64,000 nucleotides of DNA, from positions 1,835,201 to 1,899,200 of the forward strand of contig JAJVDF010000206.1 in NCBI GenBank assembly GCA_022410635.1, read 5' to 3'. Positions 11,939 through 25,318 of this stretch are shown here, piece by piece; positions within the stretch are counted from its first letter, which is position 1, and every line of letters begins with the position of its first letter. A program made the translations under genes and the position numbers. Origin of the DNA: Tretioscincus oriximinensis (Eukaryota; Chordata; Lepidosauria; Squamata; Gymnophthalmidae). Below the pieces are notes generated by a model, which saw only the letters and a program-made list of their open reading frames with translations, was not told the DNA's origin and made no database searches.

Positions 11939-12005
11939 TTGTAGCACTTTATAAACTAAGAAGAGAAAGGTAGCTGGCATGAACTTTTGTAGACAAAACT
12001 NCACC
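11939..12005 (-). mobile_element. Diverged Penelope-like element tail
   Basis: On the plus strand it reads GTAGCACTTTATAAACTAAG, then AGAGAAAGGTAGCTGGCATG, then AACTTTTGTAGACAAAACT. This is the reverse of the tail found at 9.6 and 29.8 kb (GTAGACA..ACGAAAGCTTATGCC..AGTCTCAAAGTGCTAC). It is the oldest-looking of the tails here and its ribozyme-like core is degraded. Confidence 0.65.
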
Positions 12006-15000
12006 TATGAAAACTTATGGCAAGTACCTTCCTGTTATTTGTCTCTAAAGTACTACAAACTCCCCTTCCTACAGTTTCTGGACAAAGACTGTAGGCACAC
12101 AAGGTTTTCCTACTGTGATGGTAGTACCATCTTGATGACTCAGCTCCATGAGTTAACAGAGTTTTTGTAATGCACCCGGAAGTTTTTGCAATATGCCCTG
12201 AAAAAAGGTCCTTTGCCCCTTTGCTGTTATTTTCCAAAATGGCAATGCCTGCATCCAAGGAGGTGAAAAGCCTTCCTGTGTGTATAATCCTTGATGGGAT
12301 TACCAACATACCACGAGAAGATGGTAGCACAAGACGATGCAGAATTGCATACTGAGCATGCTGTTCCATGTCTGTTCTATGTAGATTTAAACTTTTTCTA
12401 GTAATTTATTTGCAAAAGGATGAGGGATCGTACGCATGGACTCGCAATTGGNTTATTTTGGATTTTAAAACATTACGTTTTTTAACCCATCGTATGGAGG
12501 GAGCCAAAGACTAATATGGATATTGCTTTGAAATCTAATATAATGCACTACTGAAATCCCATATAGTTTAATTTGTCTGTTAATTTTTCTAGCTACCCAA
12601 AGCTTAATTTTTAAAATTAAAGTTAATAGATTCTTCAGGAAACCAATATTAAGATTTCTTCATTTGATAGATATGGGTTACAGTATTGATTGCTAAACTG
12701 AGTGACTACTCTCAAAAATACAGGTGAAGATCCAGGCCATGTCTCTATTTAATGGTACAGTGGCATCTTCCACTGTACTTCCACCTGCACTGGTAGAAAG
12801 CGCCTTGTACTGATTGTGATTAGTGGCTATGACTGTGCCTCTGTAATCCCATTTGTGAGGGCATAACTTCTCCCATTCTGCCCATTTTCAAATGCAGATG
12901 AAGCTCCAATCCTTATCTGTTGTATTTGGTAGAATGTCTCATTATTCCTTACCATGCATGAAACAGAAATGTGCTTCCAATAAGCAATTCACCATTTTTC
13001 ACAAGCAATTTTTGCCATAAAGTTCATTGAGATTTTTTTCATTAAGGTACATTTTTCTGTAAAATGTGTCTTTTTTAACATAAAATTCTTTGATTATCTC
13101 ATATGAATTTTAAGGATACTTGAATGAATATAATAAATTCACATTTGCAAGTGATCCGAAGGACAAAAGTCTCCCTTTCCCCTTGGGTTATTAGATAAAG
13201 CTGATTAGTAGGGGATTGAGGACAGAGAAAAGACACCATTAGTTTATAGTTAATCCATAGATAAAATAACTCCCAATGGCTGATAGTAATGACAGGTATT
13301 ACAGTCCAGGATTAGACATATCATGGTTTTGAGCACCAGGATTTTGATTTTTGGTGTAGGTGGCAATATTTGAAGGTTTATATTCAAGGAAAAAAAATAC
13401 CCATATGAACTTTTCTTCTCTTTGTGCATTTATAGTAAATTTACAAAATCTGTCTGTGAGTAAAAGTTAAATTATGGCCTGTCCATATACTGTGTGAGGA
13501 NTGATTTCAGGAATACCTAGTTTTTATAGCAGCAGTCTAGAGAAGACAAAAGACAAACCCAGGGTTAGGAATTATTGTATTATGAAAGAGAACTGGAAAT
13601 AAAACTGCCAATAAGATAATTCCTTTATTTAAATCAATACCCCAGTTACTTCTTGAACCCTCTGTCCAAATATGGTTGACTGCCTATTAGAAAGATGATT
13701 TAAGACATGTAGAATAGCCCAATTGATCAAAATGCTGGCATTTAGCTGTGTTTGTCTTGAAGTGGATGGGACAAAACTAGTAAAAAAGATCTCCCTGTTT
13801 TATAATATTTGAATGTATTTCCAACACATTAAATCCATTTATATTTTATACAGTTCAGAAGAAGTGAAAGACTTAATACATATAGAATATATGGAATGTA
13901 CCTCTGCAAAACTAAGCCCGCTCCTCACAGTTTGCTTTATTACAGAATTTACTCTAAATCTGAAACAACCAGTTTGTGATTGCATCCCCACTCAGCTTCA
14001 ATATTCCACACTGTTCCCTGTCTTCCCATTACATTTCCTTGAATTCTCAGAGCATGGTATTTCCCATAAGTCATTCTGTGCTTATTTTACTATAATTCCC
14101 AGCAATCTCTGCGAGCTGAGAGACAATAANCCTTTACAGCTAGCCTCAAAGTCACAGGAGATTTACCACTTTCTTACAATGGAAGACCCCATGAAGACTC
14201 TTCAGCAGACTTAAGTCTGAAATGAAGTCACACACACAAAAAGAGCTATCAGGAAAAACCAGGACCACAGACTTTTTTAGCAAGTGGATTGCTGAACCTG
14301 CATGAACTCGTGGGGCAAATTCAGTCTGATGTGAGTACAACAGTGGTAAAAATTCTTTGTGGGGATTTAGCTTTAGACAAGTTCTAAACAATAAGTGGAT
14401 GCTGGTGCTTGAAGGCTAAACTTCTTCCTCTTGATATGGATTTCACATCGTTTTCATGTTCCTCAGCTCTTGGCCATATCAAAGCAGGGAAACATTTGTT
14501 TTTTCCTTCAAAATTTGTGTCTGGCCTTATTTCAGAAGTAGCATCAAAAGTCACCCATTTTCTACATTTTCCCTAGAGAACTGTGAAGATGGTGCTTCCA
14601 ATAAAATCTCTTTCTACTCTGCCCCTTGTTCTTCCATCTGTAAACTGGTACAGATTATAAATCCAGAAAAAAAGTTTACACTTGTAATGTATGAACATGT
14701 TATCCCCCTCCAGGTATTACAGCAATTAGAAACTATTCCTGGTGAAAAGTGTATTCTTCTAAAGCCATTAAAGATGTAAACCTTTAATCCTCAATTTTAT
14801 CTGGCAATACTCAACTATAATAAACAATGGTCCATGTTTATTTGCTGATTCCAAGCTTTCCAAGGTCAAAGATCGTTCGACCTTTAGTCAAAGGCCCAAG
14901 AACAGGCCACAACATTCAATAAAAACTGATATACTTTCCTTATAAGGCTGTTTCAAAGCCACAGAGGTTTTCTTCTACACTACCACCTCTTGTCCACCTG

Positions 15001-17435
15001 AGGTGGCAGAACTACAAGGAGGCCATGCCTATGGGAAGTTAATAGTTGAGCAAGTTTATATAGGAGAAGGTGTTTTGGATACAAATGCAAGAGCTTTGGA
15101 GTNGGTTTTCAAGAACCTTGATGGGCTAGGAATGAAGGTTCTTAGCCTCAGAGCCCCATGGAAACCCATTCTGATGGCATACTTTGGAACAACACTGAAA
15201 TGAGTCCCCAGGTAATCCAGAACATGGAAGTATTTTTCCTGCATGTCTCTGTGTTTGAACTAGGCTGAGTTGGTATGATAGCACCTCTCTAATCTGGATT
15301 AAACTTCATTCCCTGTAGATGGAGCATTCCTGATGGCTAGGGCCTCCTGCTTACTCAATGCTAACATGAGGAAGGGAAACCTTAGCAACTAGTGCCTAAA
15401 GGCAGATCAACAATGTTAAGAAGATGTGTCATCAGGAATATGAGTGTATCCAGACTATTGTGTTTTGTAGTGATATTCCTAAAAACCACGTTACTGACGA
15501 CTTAACCTTTCTCCACGTGCACAAAAAACTTATTGTCATGAATTTGCCTACAGTTCCCATGAACCCCTGGGGTAATTTCCTGTTTGCTATTGATTGATCT
15601 GTTTCTCTTCTGTCATTGGTTGATGGCTTTCCTTGTTAATGAATGGGTGAAAAACCTCATTTTAAATTTGCCTGAAATTTTATAAACTGCTGGTTTATAA
15701 ATGCCACTGGGATTTTCAATCACAAATGCAGTTTTTTCCTTTGAAAATGAAGCAAGAAAAAACAGCTTTCATGCAGTCTTGCTAAAAGGCAGTCAAAGAA
15801 TCATGAAGCAGGGCTGAAGCTCTCGGGAACTCTCACATAGTGTCTACATGGTGAATTCAGGGCTCAAAAATAGGACATCGCACTATGGAGTCAGTAAAAA
15901 AGTGGTAGGAGGAAAACCCATAACTATATACCTTTCCAAAGCTCTGCAATTAGGTGAGGCAAACCCCCTTCCCCATAATTATGCCATTATAGTGTGAAGA
16001 ATGGGTCTGAATATGCCTTATGTGTGCTGCACAATTATGAAAAACTCTCTGCTATATGATGCTAATTTTATTATTCACCTATTCAGAAGAAAGTTTCTGA
16101 GGACAAATATGCTTCTAGCTGAGGAACCCTTCTGGAGAAGACAACGTTCCCTGGATTGCAAGAACCTGGCACTCTTGCTTTATTTTCTTGATCTATTTTC
16201 ATACCTCAAGGTGTAGAAAATTCAACTCTAGGGCCCACTTTAAANGAACACTGATCTCCACATTTCTTTCCACCCTTTGTGCTGTGCTATAAAAGAGGTT
16301 TAATGGAGGTGATAATTACTTTTTTTTCTGGCAAGAGTTATCTTCCTTGCAATTTCATTGTTGACTAATGATCTTCCTGTTATTTTATCTTGCAAATTTA
16401 CAAGACTGCAGAATTCTCCTTTAACTGCTCCCCAAAGGGGAGAGTTTGCAAGAGGTTACTTGCTAGGAATTTCTTACTTTGGAATTATGAAAATGATTAG
16501 CATTTATCATTCATTCAGGTGAGGAAGCTTTAAGGAAGGCTTCTTGTATGTCATTCAGACCAAACACTGGGAAAAATTATGGATAGGTAAGCACTTTTAA
16601 CGGTGTGGGTCCTCCCAGATATTTTGGAGTGGGGTAATCCTCCTGGGAATCAGGAATCAGGTTCTGGATTCACAGGTACCCAGTTACTAATTTTAAAAAT
16701 TGTGTTGTAAACCCAGTTCTAAAAATTCTTGGGTTTCTGGACTTGCTTCTCTTCTGATGTAGCACCTGGTATAATGGAAATAGTTGCTAGACAAACCATT
16801 GCCAGTNGTCCAGGGAAGCAAAGGCGACACTTGCCTTTGGCCTCCTCTTGTTCCATCTTGGGAGCTAACCCTGAGAGCAGCAGGAGTTCAGAGGTCAAAG
16901 GTGCTGTCATCATAGTAGGTGTGCTTTCATGTTCTGCTCTTCATTTAGCAAGGACTTGAATAAGGAGGACCTTGCTGGGCTTTAGCCTCTGGCCACAGAT
17001 AGCCCAGCAGAGGTCGCTGCGCAACAGGTAAGGCCTTCTCCAGAAGTCACAGCTAAAGAACAGGTTAATATTTGAGATTTTTCAGAAAGGGGAAGCAAGC
17101 ACAGAAAAGGTTAACAAAGGCAGCTCAGAAAAGTTGTGTAATAAGGCAATGNCCAGGCTTCAGCTACTCCAGGGAAAGAGTTATATATAAGATGGAAGTT
17201 TCACAGACAGTTGTAGCTGACGGGTGATTGAAAATTTCATGTGTTTGNCTCTCTCCACTAGGCACAGGCTTCTGGTCTAGTTATTATCTCTGAAAATTCC
17301 ATGTATTTTGGTTAGCTGTTTATATCTGTATGGTGTGTTTTTAAACACCACTTCTGAGGTCTGCAAATCTAAGATGCAGTCTTCTCTTAGTTGTGTTGCA
17401 AATTCTGTAGTGCTCCTTCATTAATACCTTACAGC
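12006..17435. other. Unannotated non-coding stretch
   Basis: About 5.4 kb with no recognised repeat or gene. The longer frames (13813-14214 plus strand, 133 codons; 14456-14779 plus, 107 codons; 14152-14391 minus, 79 codons) have no motif I can name and no supporting splice or promoter context. The minus-strand frame starting near 12369 runs into the Penelope tail. Confidence 0.45.
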
Positions 17436-17445
17436 TAAACTAAAG

Positions 17446-17583
17446 CAAAGGAGCTAGCAGCACTTTGAGACTAACTTGAGAAAAGTGGTTGGCATAAGCT
17501 TTTGTAGATAGGTCTACTTCTTCAGATGCTGCTAGCTCCTTTGCTGGACTTTCTGCTAGACTAACACGGCTATTTCTCTGAGT
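17446..17583. mobile_element. Penelope-like element tail with inverted internal structure and TSD
   Basis: The left part (17446-17526) is the tail in minus orientation, from GGAGCTAGCAGCACTTTGAG to the complement of ATCTGAAGAAG. At 17527 it switches directly to a plus-strand partial tail (TGCTGCTAGCTCCTTTGCTG through AACACGGCTATTTCTCTG). AGCAAAGGAGCTAGCAGCA and its reverse complement lie at 17444-17462 and 17527-17545. The direct repeat TAAACTAAAG flanks the whole unit (17436-17445 and 17584-17593). This fits a single insertion with twin priming or template switching. Confidence 0.8.
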
Positions 17584-17593
17584 TAAACTAAAG

Positions 17594-18603
17594 TCAGCTG
17601 AACTAAACTGCTTTACACAGTGTTTCCACTGCCAGGCTCCAGCANCCCTGGGTAGCAGGAGAGGTAAGCTAGTTAGCTCCAGTGGTTGCTGGATCTGGGT
17701 AACAGAAGTGCTGCACTTGCTGTTATGTCAGCAAGCCAGGTGGTGCCTCTGCCCCCAGCACTTCTTCTGTTCCTGGGATTAGTTGCATTGCCTTCAATTA
17801 GTGCCACTGCCATCAGTGTCAGCTAACCGACTGAGCAGACAAGCAGGCTGGGTGGGCCACTTCAATGGGCCTGCCTCACTGCCTTGTTCCTGCCACTGCT
17901 ACTAACAGCCAGCTAGTATGCTGCCACTGCTGCAGCTNCCTGGCTGGGTGGGTGAGCCAGGCAATCCCATCTTCACTATTGCTGTTGTGGTGGTGGTCCA
18001 GGTAAGTGCTGGTAAGGAGGAGGGGATGGGAGGGAGGCAAAGTCCTGTAAACCTCCACAATTTTTAAAAAAGATTGTGGGCCTTTTGAGGGGAGGAATGT
18101 GGCTTGGGGTGAGGAGGGGCGTGGCTTGGGTGGGAGCAGGGCTCCCAGAATATTCCCAATGTAGCCAACCTAACCTAGAAAAGCTAAAAACAAGTAAGAT
18201 AAGTGAAGTTTTGATGGTCATTATTTTTAATGGCCATACAGGATTCCTCGGGTGCATTCTGAGGCTCTTTTTAAAGAAACATTCATTCTCTGCTACTATT
18301 CTAGAAAACAACTTTTTCTGACCTTTAACGCTTTCTGTTAAGTCTTTCCTGAATTTTAATACTTGATTTTCTTGGAAAGGTTTCAAGTACCAGGAAATAG
18401 TTAAAATTGTTCAAGCTGATTAAATAAATATGAAACCCTGGAAGAAAAAGATAAAGCATTCTTGAAAAGTTCAAGGCTGCAGTGACCTGCTACTTTTCAG
18501 TGTTTCACAACTAGCCTTGCTGGAAAGAGGTTTAATTGGTTGTTCTTTTTACATTCTTTTAACTGTCCATCAGACTAATAAAGTTCTTGATTCTGCATGC
18601 ATA
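17594..18603. other. GC-richer stretch with CTG/CCA low-complexity sequence
   Basis: Bases about 17620-18060 are noticeably richer in G and C than the surroundings, with repeated TGCCACTGCTG-like words. 18080-18150 is G-rich (repeated GGGGAGGA and GTGGCTTGG). No gene is recognised. Frames in this stretch are proline-, serine- or glutamine-rich by composition only. Confidence 0.4.
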
Positions 18604-18716
18604 TTAGAAGAAGAAGAACTGAGATTTTATACCCCACTTTTCTCAACCGAAGGGTATTTTTCGCCTGAAAGCTTACATTCTATCTTCCCCACCACGCTGT
18701 GGTGGTTCCCATTTTC
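18604..18716 (-). mobile_element. tRNA-headed SINE, 3' half only
   Basis: The plus strand starts AGAAGAAGAAGAACTGAG, then TATACCCCACTTTTCTC, GCCTGAAAGCTTACATTC and CACGCTGTGGTGGTTCCCAT. This is the reverse complement of the SINE tail and distal body. The tRNA head is missing. What follows (18717-18800) has paired CCGGAGGGGACTA and TAGTCCCC words and may be another palindromic element. Confidence 0.7.
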
Positions 18717-19552
18717 TCTTAAAACCCGGAGGGGACTACATTTTAGTCCCCAAAACCNGGATTATCCTGCCTTCCTGGGATGTATGGCAACCTTAAGGAT
18801 ATCCAACAGAGCCCATGGATTCATTTCTGGAGCAGAATAAACCTTGGTGTAATTTGAATCTGATCTGTAAAATTGAGCTCAGCTAGCTTGCAAAAATGCA
18901 CTAAAAAGAAATTTCACATGGTACAAGATGTGAATTTGTATTCCATTTAAATGATAAATGGGGTAATTTTAAATCCCAATTTGTTTTTCTTTGAAGTCTG
19001 AACAACTTACCACAATAACTAGAAATGTGCAAGTTATATGCTTGGGGTGCTCTGACAATGTCCTAAACTAACATGACTGAAGAGTTGAAAATCACATTGT
19101 TTAGGTTGAATTCACAGAGTTTGGACTGGCTCATACCTTTTGCACTCTGACAACAGAAATAGCCCTGAGTCTGCCCCAAAGTTGCAGCAAAGAACAGTGG
19201 TCTAGGTCTTCTGTCCAGTTTGAAGGAGTGGTGTGCAAGCTGTATGAAGACAGGGTGAGTCAGTCCAGAACACAGGGCCTAGATTTCCATAGCAATATGA
19301 CTGGGGTGCTGTTTCCCAGGTCACCAAGATGGCTGCATACTGGTTTTTAGCAGTTCACAAAATGTAAGGCTCAGGGAGTCTGGNGAAAACCTGGAAAACG
19401 ATTAGAGTAGGTGCCCTGTCATGCAAATGCCATGTTTCTACAGTCCATCAGGAACAAGTTCTTAGGCTAATTGACATTTTGGAACAATTGGGAGGCTGAG
19501 ATTTAGTGCTGCTCTAAGAACTTGATCATACACATATTTTTAAACAATCCAA
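18717..19552. other. Unannotated stretch
   Basis: The first 85 bases have a short inverted pair (GGGGACTA and TAGTCCCC) and end in GGGATGTATGGCAACC, which resembles the end of a MITE I cannot name. The rest shows nothing recognisable. Confidence 0.35.
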
Positions 19553-19650
19553 AGAACTGTGACTAGCCCAAGATCATACAGCTGACTTTGTGGAGGAGTA
19601 AGAATTGAACTGGGAGACTTATAGTCTGATACTTTAACTATATTCCAAGA
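19553..19650 (-). mobile_element. Second-type tRNA SINE fragment (GGTGTAGTGGTTA head family)
   Basis: The plus strand reads GTGACTAGCCCAAGATCATA, CAGCTGACTTTGTGGAGGAG, then GAATTGAACTGGGAGACTTA, GTCTGA. This is the antisense of the SINE at 28517-28688 (TAGAGTGTTGGACTCTTATC, CACTCCTCC, CAGCTGGGTGACCTTGGGCC). A mammalian-type MIR is an alternative, since the two share the GTGAC-CTTGGGC block, but the TGGAGGAGT word favours the reptile SINE. Confidence 0.6.
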
Positions 19651-21936
19651 GTCTCTGAAGATCATGGAACTAAATGATGATACTTTTCCTACCAAAACTT
19701 TGGATGTGGGTTTATTTAGCCAAGTCCCTAACTGATTTATTATGGCTTGAAAGTGATATTCAGAATATAGGACTGAAAGGTTTAATACTCCCTGTTTTAC
19801 TAGTGTACTTTTTCTTTTTCTTTTTCCATATTGCTTGGTTTAACAGATAAGAGGTAATCACTGAAAGTTAAATATTCAGTGAGCTGCAAGGCAAGTCAGA
19901 GTGATGACTAGGAACATTCTGAACAAAAGTACAGAAACAAATCATGTCCAGAAGCATCAGTGAAAACGAGAAACAGCAGCAACATTAGCTTCATCTTGCA
20001 CTCTGCAGACTCTGCCACCATCACATTAGTGGTTTAACCTTCCAGTTTGACATCAAAGCTACCAAAACCTGCAGCAAAATTCTGGAAAACCCAAAGAAGG
20101 CTGAACTTATTTTTCTTATGCATTAATTCTCATCAAGTAAGTCAAATCCACCCTGATGAGGGAAGTTCCAGAAACAATGGCATGGAATGTTTATCTGCTG
20201 ACCAAATAAAAAGAGGTCAAATTTCCAAATTCCAGATGAGTCTTCTTAAATTAGCTCCTTGGACACTGACCAAGGCCAAGGGATTGCCTTATTCCAGTCT
20301 CACTTCCCCAATTCACTATGCTCTCTTCTTTGTAATTGTTTCCTCTTCGGATGCTTAGCCAGGAATTTCCTTGTTTCACATGTTGTCTTGAGTATTTTCA
20401 TTCTTTGGTTTCCTTCAAGATATATCTTGGCTCCTGAAGGTTGCTTTGGCTAGGAGGTCCCTCTGATTGTTTTGCTCAGCTGGTCCTTTAGGTCTGAAAT
20501 TAACTAGGGAGTTCTATTTCTTTCAATCCACCAGCATTGTTCAGAGGTTTTAAACAGTTCAGGACCCTGAATTTTATCACCTCCTTTTATCCTATCCCCC
20601 CAACCCCTCAAGCAACCTTGTTTCTGCTGTACTGCTACTATAATCTACTGCCCTTGGAGCTAAAGAAAGTAATAAAAAAAAAACCCTCAGCAAATTAGTT
20701 TATGAAACTGTATTTCTTTTTTGGGAACTCGGTTCATCACAATATATTTTGACCTCCCCTGTAACCTTCAGGTNATGGTATGAGAAGTATGGGTATACAA
20801 AACGGTAAATGAATTTTCCAAAATTAGCAAAGAAAACAAGAAAAGATAACACATTCATAGCACATTTTAAAATATTCATACCCTCCCTCCATTCAACCAC
20901 TGTGTTTAGAGGATTCTAGGTTTCCAGATTCTGCAACAGAACCCATATCAGCCAAGCAACTATGAGAGCAATAGGTTGAAAGACAAGGATGGCCTGTGAA
21001 ATTATTTTGGACATTTATGAGGAGATCGCTACGGTCAAGTAGAACCTATACAGTCAATGGCAAAAATTTCCTTGCAATTATTGCGGTATGAACTAAAGAT
21101 CAAATGTCAAAATCATGGGATTTATAAGCATTATTCCGGTCTTAATATTTAGCATGGTGTCATTCATTCTTCCTTCTTATTTCAAACTTTCTATTACCAT
21201 TTCATCTTTTATTCATCTTAATTCTTCATTGTCCTGCATTTGACTTTATTTTTCTACCAGCAGTTTTCATTACCCATCTTTATGCAAGCAATTTCTACAA
21301 CTGTACTGTACATTTATGTGTTTTACTACGCACAGTGTGTTAACATTTTGATTTCCCTAAGTTTTTTTTATAGTTGTTGTTGAAGAACAATAACTTGGCC
21401 AGATTAACCCCATTTCATAACATCAATGTTATTGTTGGTCCAGTACAGAATCGCCCCAAGATATATAGCCTAATTGCCTGATTTGTGATAAGGAAAATTA
21501 TCTAGTATCAGGTTCATTCAATATGTTAATGGCAGATTCAGTCCTACTAAGAATGATTACACTGGAGATTGTGCTTTTACCAATAATCTATAAAGTTTGT
21601 GAGACCTGGAAAGATGTTCTACAATCAGAGATGTTAAGCCAGAAGCTAGTCTTTTGAAATGTCTCCCTTTTAAAAATCTATAATGGGTTGCTCAAAGGAG
21701 ATTCTNCCCATTTAACAAAGCTGTGCAAAAGAATGAAAAATAAGGTATTCAATTTACTAACAATCTGCACGGTACAATTTCCATAAATTGTACTAATAGG
21801 GCAACTTAGAAAAATTCTCCTAGTGTATTAAGGAAAGCAATTTACGAAATCTATTTAGAGCCATAAACTGAGGTTTGTTGGCAAAATAGCACGATGTTCA
21901 AAGTGTTTTATATATGAAACAGTTTGTTCCTATTCA
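19651..21936. other. Unannotated, unique-looking AT-rich stretch
   Basis: No transposon or gene is recognised. Bases about 21700-22000 are AT-rich and free of simple repeats apart from the 16-bp duplication listed separately. This texture is often seen in conserved non-coding sequence, but I cannot test conservation. Confidence 0.4.
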
Positions 21937-21968
21937 TGGCACATTATGTTAATGGCACATTATGTTAA
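21937..21968 (+). repeat. Tandem duplication, two exact 16-bp units
   Basis: TGGCACATTATGTTAA occurs at 21937-21952 and again at 21953-21968 without mismatch. Confidence 0.85.
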
Positions 21969-24900
21969 TACCCAATGCAGACATGCGCAAATAATGAAAT
22001 GCTCTGGGATTTTTTTTCGTTCATCTACAGATTGAAAGTATGGTATTTGAGAGGTATGATATTTTATCTTTGTGGAAAATAATTCATGAGGCATTGGGGG
22101 TAGAAAGAGAGAAAGAGAGTATAAGAGAGAGAAAAAATAGATAAAGTTTGAAACTCGTTCAGCTTGTCATGGGAGCAAATACTGTACGTCAGAATATAGA
22201 TATGAATACATTAGAGCATCCAAACCAACAGAATCATTCATCTGGAACCTAAATATTAAATTTCTACTGGCAAAGATTTAATGCCTGGTATTACTGTGAC
22301 AGCATGTATCATTAATAATGCATTATAACATTTACCAGAGTTGTATGCAGTGTTATCATAAATACTGAACATGAAGTTACAGGTGACAAAATAGACTGGA
22401 GTGGATACAGTTGTAATGTGTGATTTNGCCTTTACAAAGAAAGTCTCATGTTGTGCCATGCACAAGGGAGCAGAGCAGAGCATAAGAATCCTGCATGTGT
22501 CTATTTATTGGACAAAACATATTACTGTTACTACGTAAGCCCTTCTGGGATACATCAATAATAACATTACAGATTGATCTGTCCAAGATTCTTGACTCAG
22601 CTCTGGAGGTGCAAACTAATTACTTGTTCTAAGTTCAGCTCCTCAACCTGAGCAAAGTCAGGTCTTTGTGATTTAAAACATCTAAATTTGGGGGATGAAA
22701 CAGAAAGCATGTTGAAAAATAATGGAAAAGGGCTAAGGTATGGAGTTGTGGAAGAAGAAAATGGACTTTTACGCAGCAGTGGATATAAAAAGGTTGTTGT
22801 TGATGGTGATGTTGAATTATATAGAACATTACATTTCTTCAATTTAATGTTTATTTTATTTAATTTTAAAATTTACATTCTGTCCTTCATCAGAAAGTCC
22901 AGGGTATAGTAATAATTGTAAGGGTTTTTTTTTCAAAGATTCAGGTTGTATATACAAAGTATGAAGACATGGAGGTCAATGATCAATCCATTATTGGCTA
23001 GTTCCTCTTTCCAGCTTATCAATGCCTGAAATGTAATTTATGTATAAACATTCTTATAATTTCTCACTGAAATTATCCAAATACTACAATTTTCGCACAA
23101 CAACCATATATAGCTGTTTTCTCAGTAAACTGATTCTGTCATATCTGTTCTCAAACTTGCTATGCTTTCAGTTTCTATAAAACCTGGTGTGGCAAATGCA
23201 ATAAAAATCTGAATTCTTTGTAGATTAATGACCCTGACAAGGCACAACCTTGGTTTGCTTTATATGCAGCTTTAATTTCTCAATTCTTTGAATGTTTTGA
23301 TTTTAGCGAAAAGTCATAAAGGTTTAACAATACACTCTATTCATTCCACAGATCACCTGTTTCTTGCAGAATAGGAGAAAGGATTTTTTTTTAGTTTATA
23401 ATCATATTTTTGCATTTAAAACATATCTGAGGGGGCTTCAGGCCTGTTGCAAAACTACCATTATTACCTCCTGCCACGATGATGCCTGATGACTTTGCTC
23501 TCTACCATCTGCCTGTGTGGCATACAAGTTGAATAGTGCAATATATTTTTTATAAAATGCCCCCATGCATGAAGGCNATACTAATGGGGCCAGGATGCTA
23601 CTTGTTATTGTACAGCCAAATTCTGTGCAATAAATATTTAAGCACCATGCATTTCTTATGTTGAATGTGAAGTATATGGAAAGCTTCTACTTCAGTGTAC
23701 ATAAAAAATATCCTTGCAAACATGCTTTATAGATGAAAAGTCTGTACACAGAGAGACACACAGCGAATGAAACATGATGATTTGCTGCATTACAGCAGCC
23801 CAGAGAATGTAATGTTAAAGGCAGCCTTCACTGCCATAATTATACTGTCAACTAAAATATTTTCTGCAGTGTGTAAACAACAGATAGAGAAATGAGACGA
23901 GAATGTTATGAGGTGTAGAGAACCTTTTTTCTGCCTCGGATCATAATTTGATATTTGTAACATCACAAGAGGGTCACACCCCACCCAACCCCATCCCTGC
24001 CCCAACTGCCTAGACCATCCCACTCTCTCTTACCCATGCCCCTCTCCCACCCAGACTCACAATTCAAGGACTTTTCAATACTTCCCTCATCCCCTCTTCT
24101 CTTTCTTCCTTAGCCCTCTTCCATTCTCTTTCTGTATTATGTTTTTTAAAAGTGAGGAACCATTAATGAGCCATGGAAGCTTCATGATTCCTTGAGGAGC
24201 ATGCCAAAACTACACCAAATGGTTCCTTGGGGAGCACATCACGAGCTAAACCAAATGGTTCTGCAGGTCCCAACTGCCACCCAGGTCTTAGGTTCCCCAC
24301 CCCTGCTGTACACCTACGTTGGAACAAAAGACATGTCCATGTAGTACCATGATATTAACTATGGCAGTAAGCTTCAGGACAGCTAGGCAGAATCTGCATA
24401 ATCAAGTTTGGCTGTGTCAATTGCATCTTTGGACTACAGGGATTGCAGAGTCACCTTGGGAATGCATTGGCCCCATGACTGCAATAACTGAAGTACTCCT
24501 GTGCATGAAAACCATGGTTTGGAGTGCCTTCAGATGGGCTCCACTTTGAAGTAAGTCACCCTTGACATTACTGGATTGTAGCCCAGTCCAGCTACAGTCA
24601 GGAATATGTAGCAGTGGCTACAATGGCCTATACACTGTGTGGGGTCTGGAATTATTTTACCAGAATCCAGAAAGTCTACACCCACAGCATCAGAGGCCCA
24701 AGGACTTTAGCACCCTGCCTCTGAAAGTAGGAAAGAACAGGAAGCTGTCCTGTAGTCACCCGCTAGCATGTTCCTTGAAGCCTTTCTCATTCCTACCCAG
24801 AAGTCTTTGATATATAGGCTGGCATGTTGTGTGGAAGCTGCCCCTGTTCCTATTGTGCAACCCTCTAGTACTTGTAGATGCATGAGGGGGCATACCTTCT

Positions 24901-25227
24901 GCCTCACAAGGTCTTGACTAGGGGCTGCCAATAGATTAATTATGAATGGATCTAACCATGATCTTGAGCAGTATCTTTCTGATTTGGATCACATTTGGAA
25001 CATACTAAATGGGTTCCAAAATTAATGTGCAGATCAATGACATCCAAATGTTGACTATGAGGTTCCTGATTAGGAGTAAAAGGAAGTGTAGAAAAAAACT
25101 AAAAAATGTTTTTCAATAGATGGTTGTTCTTCTGGCAGCTCCTAAAATAATTAAACATACACCTTCCCTTTGATCTTTCCTATTAGGAGGGAAAGGACAC
25201 CATCTTCAGTGTTTTCTGCCCTGCACC
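21969..25227. other. Unannotated stretch with GA- and C-rich simple tracts
   Basis: There is a GAGA-rich tract at about 22098-22135 and a C-rich tract around 23970-24060. The GGTTCCCCACCCCTGC word near 24290 resembles the end of a hAT-type element, but no partner end was found. No gene is seen. Confidence 0.4.
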
Positions 25228-25318
25228 TTATTTTAAATTATATTCTAGGATAGGACTTTACCATCTGCTTACTGGCACAGGTTATCCTGGGATAAGGCCT
25301 ACTGCGGAAAGGGTCTTA
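25228..25318 (+). repeat. Unnamed dispersed repeat, copy 2 of 3
   Basis: Contains ATTCTAGGATAGGACTTTAC, CATCTGCTTACTGGCACAGG, then TTATCCTGGGATAAGGCCTA and CTGCGGAAAGGGTCTT. The order and spacing match 3318-3425: a GGATAGGA word, CATCTGC or AATCTGC, then a GGATAAG or GAATAAG word, then GGAAAG.GTC or GGAAAGAGCC. Confidence 0.5.

Noticed and set aside
13813..14214. 133-codon plus-strand frame
   Set aside because: No recognisable domain; contains an ambiguous base; amino-acid composition looks like translated non-coding DNA.
19553..19650. Possible MIR element
   Set aside because: The shared GTGAC and CCCAAG words fit MIR, but the TGGAGGAGT and GACTTATAGTCTGA words match the reptile tRNA SINE seen at 28.5 and 54.4 kb better.
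24165..24310. Possible hAT end (GGTTCCCCACCCCTGC)
   Set aside because: No opposite terminus or target duplication could be found.
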